A stretch of DNA of 64,000 nucleotides from Mytilus galloprovincialis (lineage: Eukaryota; Mollusca; Bivalvia; Mytilida; Mytilidae), in NCBI RefSeq assembly GCF_965363235.1, contig NC_134846.1, positions 73,506,724 through 73,570,723 on the forward strand, given 5' to 3'. The translations under genes were made by a program, and so were the position numbers. Shown piece after piece: positions 1-10,625 of the stretch. The notes under the pieces are model-generated. The model did no database searches. It was not told the DNA's origin and saw only the letters and a program-made list of their open reading frames with translations. Within the stretch, counting starts at the first letter, position 1, and every line of letters begins with the position of its first letter.

Positions 1-112
1 ATCTAAACACCATGATATGGAGAACGCTTTGAAAGGCTTATTTTGTTTTCCATTTTTGTTATCCATCATACGATTGATTGTACTTGTGTCAAATGTTTTA
101 CTTATTTTAATA
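1..112. repeat. Flanking repeat D, left copy
   Basis: This stretch resembles 6774-6880 in the same orientation, at roughly 80-85% by eye; both begin ATCTAAACACCATGATATGG. The two copies lie outside the two ends of the Ngaro-type element. They are far more diverged than that element's own repeats, so they look like an older host repeat into or beside which the element inserted. No coding content is recognised. Confidence 0.6.
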
Positions 113-241
113 TATATACAACAGTGGTATGACCCCTTAAATAGTAAACATCTCAAAGAAAACAGTAGACAGAATACAGAGTGTCTCTATATATTAAAGT
201 AGTATAATCGTAGTTTACATGTAGATAAACGCGAAAAATAA

Positions 242-574
242 TTATCCTCGAGGCCCAAAACATAACAAATAGATAATAAGGTTTTGGCAGTATTTGGCCA
301 CAGCTTTATCTTGAATAAAATATAACATATATGATATATAATATGTATTTAAATTGGCAATCTTGCTCTGAAATATATTTATCAATGTCTGTATTTAATA
401 TATATGTAAATTATAATGTGGCTACCGCAAATTATGGCAAACCACTAATATAAATATATTTAAGTAATATGTCTGGTACGAGAAGTTGACTGATGAGCCC
501 TGGTAATCAGAGGCTATCATTACTGTTCACTGAATATATGAATGTTAAATCCAGCGCAGCGAAATGTGCCAAAT
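242..574 (-). repeat. Ngaro split repeat B2
   Basis: This 333-bp terminal direct repeat of the Ngaro-type element appears identical by eye to B1 at 967-1299. Both start TTATCCTCGAGGCCC on the plus strand and end in GTGCCAAAT. It is the outermost 3' part of the element. Confidence 0.85.
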
Positions 575-760
575 GTGCTCTGCCAATGTCCACTTTTACA
601 TCTACATTGTGTTCACTAGTTGTCTCCTACTCTCCCATCTCAGTACCATTAGCAGAATTAATCTGAAATATAAACTTAAAAGCAGTATCTGGTTTCTTAC
701 TTCCATTCAGAACAAATACACATGTAACACAAAATTAATTTACATTGGGAGGGTGGTGGG

Positions 761-972
761 TTTTTTAAGAAGATTATTTTCTCGTCCAATTTTCGTCTGC
801 TGCAATCTTGCCGACGTATTTCGAAAAGACCAAAGCGAGGTTGTGATCAAACTAATAAACACAAATGTTAAATACCCAACAGTGAACCACCACCTGCCCA
901 AATTAAAATCTTCGAGTTTGTACCCAATGGATAACGGGCTTTAAAATTGTAGATTTTAAATCCTTTTATCCT
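761..972 (-). repeat. Ngaro split repeat A2
   Basis: This copy of about 210 bp matches A1 at 6527-6740 with only a few differences, and sits between B1 and B2. The 186-bp spacer at 575-760 separating it from B2 matches nothing else I could find in the element. It carries a chance open frame that I do not call a gene. Confidence 0.85.
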
Positions 973-1299
973 CGAGGCCCAAAACATAACAAATAGATAA
1001 TAAGGTTTTGGCAGTATTTGGCCACAGCTTTATCTTGAATAAAATATAACATATATGATATATAATATGTATTTAAATTGGCAATCTTGCTCTGAAATAT
1101 ATTTATCAATGTCTGTATTTAATATATATGTAAATTATAATGTGGCTACCGCAAATTATGGCAAACCACTAATATAAATATATTTAAGTAATATGTCTGG
1201 TACGAGAAGTTGACTGATGAGCCCTGGTAATCAGAGGCTATCATTACTGTTCACTGAATATATGAATGTTAAATCCAGCGCAGCGAAATGTGCCAAATT
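967..1299 (-). repeat. Ngaro split repeat B1
   Basis: This is the internal copy of the 333-bp B repeat. It lies just downstream (minus strand) of the coding part and directly abuts A2, as the family model predicts. Confidence 0.85.
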
Positions 1300-1470
1300 G
1301 TCCGATAAGATCAGGGTAACAACTTGATCTGATTGGACAACCGCCACTGAAAAGAGGGGGTGTAGCTGCGCGAAGCTGTGCCAAATACAATTTAATATAT
1401 TAACTTTCAAGTTACTTCCTAGTAACTTACTTGAAACGTCAGATATAAAATGTTAACATAATAGTTGTAT

Positions 1471-2105
1471 CTATTTACAGTCGGGGAAGGTTAAATTAAT
1501 GCCAAGATTCCTGATGATCATTTCTAATCCTCCCTGGAGGGTATTCAAAAAAATGTTATTTCCCAAAGACGTCAAATGCACTCCATCTTTCATTAAGAAT
1601 AATTCATTAGCCTTTATATCAGGGTAACGGAGGTAACAACCATCTGTTTTGGTTAAAAATGATGCTATAGAGGTATTAACCCTCATTCTACATTTTTCCA
1701 TGGCATTAATATTGTCAGAGTAACGCCAACTTGATCTCGGAATAATTTGAGACCAGACAAAAACTGTGTCCAACATCAGTTGACGCATCCAACTGAACTG
1801 TTTCCTTATTAGTTCACAAAGAGTTTTTGAACTTTTTTCCCCTATATCATTGCCTCCAATATGTAAAACTAATATAGTTGGCGGATCTTCATATTTTAAC
1901 ATGGTTCTTATTTGTTGTTTCATGTCCAGCACTTTACCTCCACATTTTCCCTGCCACCAAATATTTACTCCCATCCTCTGCAGCCCCAAGTTTACCCCTC
2001 CCGGTCTTCCTCTGGCTTCCCCAAAGGCATGCTTAATAATCGAGGATCCAACGATCCAAACTGTAGCATGTCCTGCAATTCTTAGAAAGCAATTATTACT
2101 TGCTT
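1471..2105 (-). mobile_element. Ngaro SGNH/GDSL hydrolase part
   Basis: The minus strand encodes an SGNH-type hydrolase domain. Visible blocks are VWIVGSS near the start, LHIGGNDIG in the middle and DGVHLTSLGN near the end, the last carrying the Asp-x-x-His pair. Hydrolase domains of this kind are known from some Ngaro and related YR elements; their role in transposition is unknown. It lies between the recombinase part and repeat B1. Confidence 0.75.
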
Positions 2106-2239
2106 ATATTGATGCAGGACATACCATTTATTTACATAATACAATATTATTTAAATGCCAGCTCAAGACTGCATTACAAAATAAGCAAATATAGAAACAT
2201 ATTTACACAAATAAATGTACATATATGATGTTCAGGCAT

Positions 2240-3123
2240 TTAAATCCTAATGTAACGCAAAAAGGCCTGTGACTTCCAACGTCCCATTTCTTTAATTTGT
2301 TCATCAGAAATACCTTCTAATGCACATGTAGTTGCCATGCCAATTCTAAAGGAATGGGACTTAAATCCATTGTTTTCTATACCAATTACTGACAGAGACC
2401 TTTTTAATAATGCTGAAAACTGGTATCTTGTAAGGGGGGATCCATCAAAATGACAAAATAAAGGTCCCAGATAAGGTGGGCGAACTTTAATAAAATTAGC
2501 CATTATTTGTACTGGACATACATTTTTGTTTTTCTGCTTAGAAATAACGATTGTCGTTCCAGAACCAAACTGATCAGTTTTAGATGACGTCAATAAAACC
2601 TCTAATCTTGCATCACAAAGCTTTATATTTTCAAATTTTACAGTATGCATCTGCTTATTTTTACAATCAACTGTTATTTCACCTACTCTCATAAAACCAT
2701 GAAAGGCTAGCGAAAATGAAGCCATAAACAGTTTTGTCTCATACCCGTTTTTGCAAATCACCGCCAGTGACCTCAATAATTTTTTCAATATATCTCTCGT
2801 TATGGGTAATCTAGTGTCCTTTTGATTTGGGCCCCCAACCTTTTTATTCCTTCAATCAATTTTCTGACAACAAATTTCTGTGTATTGTCTTCTAAATTGT
2901 TGATTTTATTAAAGTAACTTAAGCCTGAAATATAGCCAGATACTGTTGAGTGGGACAATTTCTTTCTAAACATATAAACAATGAATGATGTCAAGTCATC
3001 AAGCGGAATAGGCCAGACATCAGAAAAACCATGATTTTCTCTGAATTTAACAAATATGTCCATGCTATGCAAATATGCTTTCTGTGTACTGGGTGCTAAT
3101 GAATTTATAAGTAAATGATTCAT
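2240..3123 (-). mobile_element. Ngaro tyrosine recombinase part
   Basis: The minus strand carries a SAM-like N-terminal part (core-binding helices around SLAPSTQKAYLHSMDIF) and a catalytic part with HSFRIG (the HxxR box) and GRWKSQAFLRYIR (ending in the tyrosine box). In this family the enzyme joins the circular DNA intermediate to the target without duplicating it. This is a fossil part of the 242-6740 element. Confidence 0.85.
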
Positions 3124-3866
3124 TTCAGTTCTGAAATCATCGACAGGAATTCTTGTGGGATTGCTGCTGGAGAACTGTCTGCATTCGGGACCAAGTCCAT
3201 AAAACGTTGTTCCTGAAATCGAGAAAGAGCATCTGCGATTGCATTATGCTCACCCTCAATATGTTGTGCCCTAAATTGTATGTTATTGTTCATAGTGAGA
3301 AAAACTAGTTGTCTTATCAATATCATAACTCTCTTTGATTTTGATGTTCTTTTGTTCACAATGCTTACTAATGCCTGATTATCTATTCTCAACAGAATCT
3401 TTTTATTTCTAAATGAACGACCCCATATCATGAACGACAGCACGATGGGAATAAGCTCCAAACATGTTATATCCAATAAAATGCTAGTATCAGCCCAACT
3501 ACTTGGCCACTGGTATTGTACCCAGTGACCTTGAAAATAAGCTCCACAACCTAATAAAACATTACCTGCACTATCAGTGAATAATTCCAGACTTTCATTA
3601 GTCGACCAAAATCTATCAGGAAAATAACACTGACCATTGAATTGATCTAGAAAATTTAGCCAAACTCTAGCATCTGCTTTGACCTCTGAATTCAATCTGA
3701 CAGTATAATAAGGCTTTCCATTCTTAACTGAAGCTATCAAATCGTAAAAACGACGAATAAAAGCACGGGCTGATATAATAGCCCTTGAACAAAATGCCAT
3801 TAAACCAGTAATTGATTCAAGTTCCTTCAGTGCCATTTTCTTTTTCGACAAGACCTGATCAAGCAT
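3120..3866 (-). mobile_element. Ngaro RNase H part
   Basis: This is an RNase H-fold domain with the acidic positions visible in order: LFTDSAG, CLELIPI, LLRIDNQALVSIVNKR and HIEGEHNAIADALSRF. This is the DIRS/Ngaro style of RNase H, following the reverse transcriptase. It overlaps its neighbours at both ends by a few bases. Confidence 0.85.
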
Positions 3867-4855
3867 AAATTTAAGTTTATCCAGTTTTTCAGGGGGATTC
3901 TAACCAACATAAGTACTGTGTCAATTTCAAGGCCTAAAAATGTGATACATGTGGTAGGACCTACTGTTTTATTCTCTGCTAGTGGAACACCTAGCTGCCT
4001 ACATACTTCATTAAAAGTGTCCATCAAAATGGTACAATTATCCGTTGAACTTTCACCAGCAAAGAAAAAGTCATCCAAATAGTGGTCTAAAGTCTCAATG
4101 CCAGCTTTCAATGCAACTGTTTTATGCAAAAAAGTGGCAAATTTTTCAAAGAGGGCACATGATATAGAACAGCCTTCAGGTAGACATTTATTAATATAAT
4201 ATTTCCCATCAAAGAAAATTCCCAGAAGGTCAAAATCAGCTGGGTGAACCAATAAAATTCTAAAGGCCTGACTAATGTCCATTTTTGCGCAAAGCACGTT
4301 ATTTCCTAATTCAGAGATCATCCCAACCACTTTATCAAAAGAAGAATACTTTACTTTACAAATTTCTGGATCAATGAAATCATTCACACTCCAGTTTAGA
4401 GGATATGACAAGTGAGTTATAAGACGCCATCCACCGTCATTTTTTGAAACTACCCCAATAGGAGATATTCTTAAAGTTGAAATTGGTATTTTTGAAAAGG
4501 GGCCCAACATTCTACCAAGATGCACTTCTTTTTGTAATTTTAAATTCGTTTCAGTTTTGTGAACTTCTGCCGAAATGAGATTGCTTGCAAAACTCGAGAT
4601 CCTTGGACCAGTATAGTTTAATCTAAACCCCTCTATAAATCCCAATAATAACATTGCTGCATCAGTTTTGTTTTCATAATTTGACAGTAATTCTCTTAAA
4701 GATTTAATTTTGACTGGGGTTTTGCCTTTGTCCCATAAATGCTCCAGGAGAACGGAATCTTGTGTTATTTTGCATTTGCCTAGGTGCAAAGGGTTGAAAA
4801 TTAGATGCTGTTTTTTGTGGTGCTTGAGGCCGGGCTGATCTGAATCTCTGAACAA
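3827..4855 (-). mobile_element. Ngaro reverse transcriptase part
   Basis: The polymerase motifs are clear: SPIGVVSKNDGGWRLI, AKMDISQAFRILLVHP, LPEGCSISCALFEKFA and HYLDDFFFAG (the YxDD box), followed by FLGLEID. These are of the DIRS/Ngaro type. It overlaps the Gag-like part upstream and the RNase H part downstream. Confidence 0.9.
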
Positions 4856-5798
4856 TCCCAGGTGACTGAGGATTATTAGAGTTAGTCACTTTGCTATTAG
4901 TGCAATATATAACCGGATGTACCCCACTGCATTTTAAACAAGCATGTTTGTATGTGCAATATTGTTGGGTGCACGTCCCATTATAATTATATGCATAGCA
5001 TTTAAGAAAATTGTTTGTTGGTTTTTGTGCAATATTGAACTCTGGCCCATTAATTGGACCTGCTGGTTGCATATACAATAACCATAGCTCAGTGTCTATG
5101 ACAGACCAGGATCCAGCAGGCTCCTGTGATCTACGTAGTCTAAACTGTTCATCATACAATTTCCATCCTAAACCTGCATAGCGTTTAGCCCCTAACCTGA
5201 CAGTTTGCATATACTTCAACAGTTCTTGGAACTGAGATGTATGTATAGTACAATAAATACTGATATATATTAAAAAGGCATCCGTCCATATACCTATTGT
5301 GTTAATTCTTGTATCCTGTTGCTTAGGTTGTAATATAATCTGTCCCTGATTAAATGTAAGTGTTTGATTCACTCCTGTTATGTTTTGTGAATTATTTAAC
5401 AAACTGCCCATATCTACATATTCCCCATTTATTACTTTTTGTTTGACATTTTGCGATACGTTTCGCGCTATGTCATCTGACGCCTTAACCGTTTCAATGG
5501 GTAAGGCATAACCTGTGTTAATTAGGGGTTGGTGTAATGTTGTATTACCTGGAGCAGGGTAAATTGTTTCTGCTGGCAGTGTTGCTGGGATCATTATTGG
5601 ACTGTGTGGTAGTACATTAGTTGTCACTGTGTTTGAGCCGAGCTGTACAGGTGGTGTTCCACTTGTTCTAGGTAATCTATCTGCAATATTAGCAGTCGCC
5701 TCTTCCTGTTGCTGTTTCGACTTCTTTGCAGCAGCCGCTGCGCCTCCATTATTTGCCCTGCTTGTCGGCACCCTTTTTCTGCCGGACCTCCTATACAT
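4704..5798 (-). mobile_element. Ngaro Gag-like ORF1 part
   Basis: The predicted product starts with a basic stretch (RRSGRKRVPTSR), is rich in Gln, Asn, Pro and Thr, and has a Cys/His cluster near residues 265-300 (CYAYNYNGTCTQQYC, then KHACLKCSGVHP). Such CCCH/CCHC-like clusters are typical of ORF1 in DIRS and Ngaro elements. It is the first coding part after A1, separated from it by about 700 bp of AT-rich leader. Confidence 0.7.
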
Positions 5799-6526
5799 GA
5801 TCTGAAACTTAAAGTGTATGTGTTATCTTCATTCAAATACATGTGCTTTACCTTATATATATATATAAAATATTAAAAGTGAATATCCAAAAACATACGT
5901 ATTTCACAAATCTCTCTCCGATTATATGCCTATAGTTTGCTCTTTCGTGTTATTCTCAGGATATATAAACTAAGAATCAATTACTACTTACTAAAATGAT
6001 TGTTTTGCCATTTGTGCAAATCCGAAACATACGAGTTTATCAAAGCCGGTTCCGGTTTTTATGCCCACCGTTAACCGGAAGTTTGTCATTACAAGTTTGT
6101 CAATAAATAGAGTCGAAACACAACTTTTTGCTCATTTTTGTCCTGTATTTAGATGAACTAAGTTATCGACTGCATCAATTTATATGCTGACAATAAGCTA
6201 TTTCAAAATTTCATTGTGAAAATATTTGGTTGATTTGAAAACCCCTTATATCACTAAAGTACGGCAATAACAGTTATAAATTCCTTCACATTTTCAAATT
6301 GCATAAAAATATAATGTCTAACACAATCTTGGTTTGATTTATTTTTGGCTGTGACCGTTTACTTAAATTCGACATTCATTTGCACATTAAATTTTTGTAT
6401 GTTTTTAAATGTCGTTTTTAACTAAAATTTCAAGACATCGGGATTAAATCGATATCAATCCGTCTTTATCGTATATCAAAATAAACTTATAGCCCTTTAT
6501 CAAACCTATTTCAGGTGTTATTTCAA

Positions 6527-6740
6527 CTTTTTTAAGAAGATTATTTTCTCGTCCAATTTTCGTCTGCTGCAATCTTGCCGACGTATTTCGAAAAGACCAA
6601 AGCGAGGTTGCGATCAAACTAATAAACACAAATGTTAAATACCCAACAGTGAACCACCACCTGCCCAAATTAAAATCTTCGAGTTTGTACCCAATGGATA
6701 ACGGGCTTTAAAATTGTAGATTTTAAATCCTTTTGTCCTC
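6527..6740 (-). repeat. Ngaro split repeat A1 (5' terminus)
   Basis: This is the 5' terminal repeat of the element on the minus strand, nearly identical to A2 (761-972). A short open frame across it has a counterpart in A2 and is repeat sequence, not a gene. Confidence 0.85.
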
Positions 6741-6773
6741 TATATGGAGGTATAATAATTGTGGTTCTTGCGA

Positions 6774-6880
6774 TCTAAACACCATGATATGGAGAACGCT
6801 CTGATTGGCTTATTTATTTTTCATTTTTGTTATCTATCATACGATTGGTTGTATTTGTGCATCTTTCAAACCGGAAGTCT
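6774..6880. repeat. Flanking repeat D, right copy
   Basis: Same-orientation partner of 1-112. It starts 30-40 bases outside the 5' end of the Ngaro-type element. Confidence 0.6.
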
Positions 6881-6959
6881 TTTATATGACTATAAGTCAG
6901 TCCGATGACGGAATCATATCCTGACTCCTTTTTTTGTTGTTTTTCTCCCAAAATAACTC

Positions 6960-9480
6960 AATCTGAATAATCATAAGAATGGATGACAAATGCGACTATG
7001 CATGTTACCTATAGGACACAGAGGCATGGTGATTGATTTATTGTGGAAGGAAGAGAAGCGACACACAAAATGAGGTCTTCTCGTTTAATAGTATAGATAG
7101 TTGTATTGCTAAACAATACTTGTAATTTAATACTGATAAATAATAAAATATTATTATTCAACAAATGGTGTACAACTTGAATAGTTTTACTACGTATTAA
7201 TGGTTTTGATGTTCTTAAAAAGATACTACTCAAGATTAGGAGTGTGACTGTCAAAGGCGAAAAATATAGTTCAATGGTTTCACTTTTTTAAAGTATTTAA
7301 CTGCACACCTACTCTTATTACTGTCATTATACTTTGGACCAATTTTGTTTAAGGTGAAAAATATAAAACTTGGGATCATGATCATGCGTTTTAAACGAAA
7401 CTGAAACAATATCAAGACATACATTTCATACATCTTTATAACATGACGCAAACTTTGCTAACTGTAACTTAAATACTAAGAAATTCTGTATGTATCCTAC
7501 CGTAGTCTAAAATCGTTCATCTTGTCAGTTCGTTAGGTATTTGTGTTTGAACTTAACACACGGGGAAACTCCGCATTGACGTCACTACGCTACTTCCGGC
7601 GTAGAAAAACAATGTAGAATACGTTTTTTCTGCACTTTTGAATAAAAAAACATTTCTGAAGGTAAGTTTTCATTGTTGTTCTCAATTATTGCTAAAAAAT
7701 GCCAAATTTCTAATGCCCGTTTCAATCCCGACTTCCGAATGTCTAAAAACATTCTAGAACTTCACAAAATCCCATTTCCGGCCTCCATTGCTTTGTGTAC
7801 ATTCCATTCACCGTCATCAATCTTGTGGCAGGCAATACAGGTCAAGCAAATCGTATTTTTAGGAATTTTAAAATGACATGCTCCTTACGTCTTTCGCGAT
7901 TTTCCCGCGAAAAAAGCCCAACCAAAATGAAAGGAAAACTAATTGAAAAAACGATGCCCATGCCATAATTTTGTACAGGAATATAGAGTAGGTTAATGAA
8001 AAATAATTTACATTTATTTTTCATAGAATTTTCTTTTTATTGATTATAAAAAGATCGATATTCTGACCATCATGACTGTAGATAAATATTCATACAGAAT
8101 TCCACTGATGTCAAAAGGGATGGCAAAAAAAAAAGAGTTTTCCTGTTGAATAAAACCCAAAATTATTGCAAACTATTTTGAAGCAATACCCCACAAAGAA
8201 ATAACGTAATTGCCGTAGACTGGAAAATCCCCTAATTGACAGTAGAGCATTTGATTGGGTAGAACGAATTGACATCACGTGATTTTGACGCCATTGAAAT
8301 TTAAATGTAAACAAACAAGGTCAGAAGGTTCAGTATGGGACAGCATCGTACATTTAGTTACTGACAAATAATTATGAGTTACCAAGCTTGACAATGCATG
8401 GTAATAAAAAATGAAAGCTAAGTGTACAGAAAAAATAAGAAAAAAATAGCCTTAGGATAACGACTTATCATTACACCAGGATACACGTATCCGTGGAGGA
8501 CGTAATTTCGTTCATCAAAAATGTGTCGGACTTTAAAAACAACTTACTGGATTTGAAGAAATTGTCATTGTAAATAAAAAATTACAGTAAATAAATTGTA
8601 TGTTATAAATGTATGTAATAAATGTCCTCAACTTTTATTATTTAGTACATATTACTAGTCCCATCGTACATTGCTGTTTTTCATGTAACAATAACGCAAT
8701 GTAACTGTAGCCTCAATAATTATTGCTACATTCGTAATTAAACAGGTCCTTACCCAACCATGCATTCCGGCATTTAGTCTCCAATGTAACAATAATATTT
8801 TTATTATTGTTATATTTCTATGTAACCGTAGCCAGTGCCTTGTTTGTAACCTATTATAAAACTTTACGTTGAGTACTGTGTTTTTCGTTCAAGACTACGG
8901 CTTTTTAAAACGATATTGTTGGGTCAATTCAGGTTTCATTTTAATTAATTTGATATCAATAGAAGAAAAATTGTTACATGTTTATTTGTTTATTTGTTTA
9001 TAATTTTGTTGTGAGGCGTTTTTTCTTTCTGTTGATATCATAAAAACAAAATGCCTTCTACGCGTCTAAAACAAAAACAAAACACAGTGTTATTAAGTCA
9101 GGCTGCACACAGAACAATGTACAGAATGCTGTGATTTCTAATTGGAGTTATTTAGATAATTTCTATGAGGTTTAAGACAGCACAGGCGTGCTTGTTGGAT
9201 TCATTATAGACCGCAGAAAGTAGTTTCTCTTTCGTGTGTCCTTTCTTGGAGTAAGAGAGATAACTTGCGTAACTAACGACGGACGTTTTTAATCCCGTAT
9301 TCCACTAGAGGCGTGCAATTACGTACACTTCGCCTTAAGACTTGTATAACTAAATCTAACGAGGTCGCTATCTATTTATGGTTATGTTTATGTTTATATC
9401 GGGTTATGTGACCGTCTGCAGTCTTTGGAGGTCACATCGATGCTGAATTAGATGGTCTCGACTAAAATACACACGAAATT
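6960..9480. other. Intergenic region 3' of TMEM26
   Basis: AT-rich sequence without a recognisable protein gene; open frames here are short and of random composition. It contains the promoter-like cluster at 7577-7912. A palindromic CACGTG inside ATCACGTGAT lies near 8273-8282. I saw no other structure. Confidence 0.5.
7577..7912 (+). promoter_or_regulatory. Candidate promoter: CRE, ETS, splice donor, E2F
   Basis: A perfect CRE (TGACGTCA, 7577-7584) is followed 8 bp later by an ETS/GABP-like site (ACTTCCGG, 7592-7599). A strong splice donor (GAAG|GTAAGT, exon end 7661) lies about 60 bp further on, and a perfect E2F-type site (TTTCCCGCGAAA, 7901-7912) follows. That spacing resembles a TATA-less promoter with a short non-coding first exon read on the plus strand. 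No plus-strand coding exon was found downstream, so this could drive a long non-coding RNA or a gene lying beyond what I can see. The sites are visible; the function is inferred. Confidence 0.35.
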
Positions 9481-9484
<4 letters not shown>

Positions 9485-9519
<35 letters not shown>

Positions 9520-9532
9520 GATATATATATAT
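9485..9532. repeat. TA microsatellite
   Basis: A near-perfect (TA)n tract interrupted by two AAGGG motifs. Confidence 0.9.
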
Positions 9533-9557
9533 AAGGGAGTCCATGTAATGTTAATTG

Positions 9558-9563
9558 TTTATT
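9558..9563 (-). terminator. Possible TMEM26 polyadenylation signal
   Basis: AATAAA on the minus strand about 300 bp after the TMEM26 stop codon. It is the first such hexamer downstream of the stop, so it is a plausible end of the 3' UTR. Not proven. Confidence 0.4.
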
Positions 9564-9860
9564 TCAGACTTGTCGTCATTTGGATATACGTTTTAGTATA
9601 TTATAAATAACAGTCAATGCCCCTTTCATGTATTCAGATAATATTCGTCAGTATACAGATGTTAATAATTGTTTTCATTGAATATAAGTAAATTGGGTAA
9701 TATGAGCTCCCATTTAAAATCTATATGTATTTTTGTTGTCAACGTTACTATTTGTTTAAATATTTAGTTTGTAAAATTTGCTATTATGTCATTTATAGAA
9801 CTACTGGTTTCATCAATAGTTATCATTCCTTTTTGGCCCTCGGAAATAAAATTTTGATCA

Positions 9861-10625
9861 TTACAATCCACCAATTTTGTTTTCATAACTACAAATTTGT
9901 TTCTGAGGTCTTTGAGAATTGCCGTTTCTCGTGCCATTTCCGTTTCCATTATGTTTACCCGTTTTTGGATACGGTTTGCTTTGATACATATCAGATACCA
10001 CTGAAACTCGTTTCGGAGCGTCTACTTTTAGTTCCATGTCACCAAGTTCCATGAATGAATCTAAACTTTTATTGCCATCGTCCTTTTTCTTGCTCCCTAA
10101 AATAACCGCAAAACGATAAAGCAATAACATCACAACGAGGATATTTTTGGCGGTAAAAAATATGATGCTATAATTGATGAGGTTATATGTTGCTATAGTG
10201 TAAAGACGAACGGTAACAAATGGAATATCTTGCATCAACATGGCAACCAAAATGCTCCATACTTCCGTTGAACAACACGAACAGCCACATGATTTCCTTG
10301 GTGGAGACTGGAGTGCAACGCGGCCTCGTTTAACATTTCTGGTAGCTGTCAGAACAAAACAAAACTGAAGTAAACTTAATGTCCAAATAATCAGAACTGC
10401 GAACGTTAGATGTAAATTTTCCCGTACTTCTTTCTCGTCAAACAAAGTAAACAGCTCGGTAATGTCGGATGCCATTCCAATAAACACGAACAGAAGTTGT
10501 GACAATTCATTTCTTGAGATGTTCCCTCGTGGTAAAAGCCATCGACCAATGATCATGAAGTACAACAACAATTGTTCAATGATAACCACCCAGGTATCAG
10601 GTTCCAACTGAATAGAAATGGAAAC
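9861..10625 (-). CDS. TMEM26: TMEM26 coding exon 3 (last)
   Basis: The acceptor is TTTCAG ending at 10626; the exon starts at the Val codon at 10625 in phase 0 and the stop is at 9863-9861. It encodes 254 residues, covering the conserved half of the family: MIIGRWLLP, LSQLLFVFIGMASD, LIIWTLSLLQF, the Cys-rich loop KSCGCSCCSTEVW, MLMQDIPFVTVRL and FFTAKNILVVMLLLYRF. An upstream Met at 10643 is intronic. The last ~55 residues are polar and unlike the human tail. Confidence 0.92.
   Translation of the reverse strand, partial: VSISIQLEPDTWVVIIEQLLLYFMIIGRWLLPRGNISRNELSQLLFVFIGMASDITELFTLFDEKEVRENLHLTFAVLIIWTLSLLQFCFVLTATRNVKRGRVALQSPPRKSCGCSCCSTEVWSILVAMLMQDIPFVTVRLYTIATYNLINYSIIFFTAKNILVVMLLLYRFAVILGSKKKDDGNKSLDSFMELGDMELKVDAPKRVSVVSDMYQSKPYPKTGKHNGNGNGTRNGNSQRPQKQICSYENKIGGL

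Larger units (their letters stand above)
242..6740 (-). mobile_element. Ngaro-type tyrosine-recombinase retroelement (fossil copy)
   Basis: Read on the minus strand the order is repeat A1 (6740-6527), Gag-like part, reverse transcriptase, RNase H, tyrosine recombinase, SGNH hydrolase, then B1 (1299-967), A2 (972-761), a spacer and B2 (574-242). The A1-ORFs-B1-A2-B2 split direct repeat is the signature of Ngaro/DIRS-order elements, which integrate with a tyrosine recombinase instead of a DDE integrase and lack a protease. B1 and B2 (333 bp each) look identical by eye and A1/A2 differ at only a few of about 210 positions, so the insertion is young. The element looks nearly whole, with about one or two breaks in its coding parts. 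No target duplication is expected for this family. Confidence 0.9.

Noticed and set aside
564-944. 126-codon plus-strand open frame
   Set aside because: It runs through the spacer and repeat A2 of the Ngaro-type element on the opposite strand; part recurs in A1. It is repeat sequence, not a gene.
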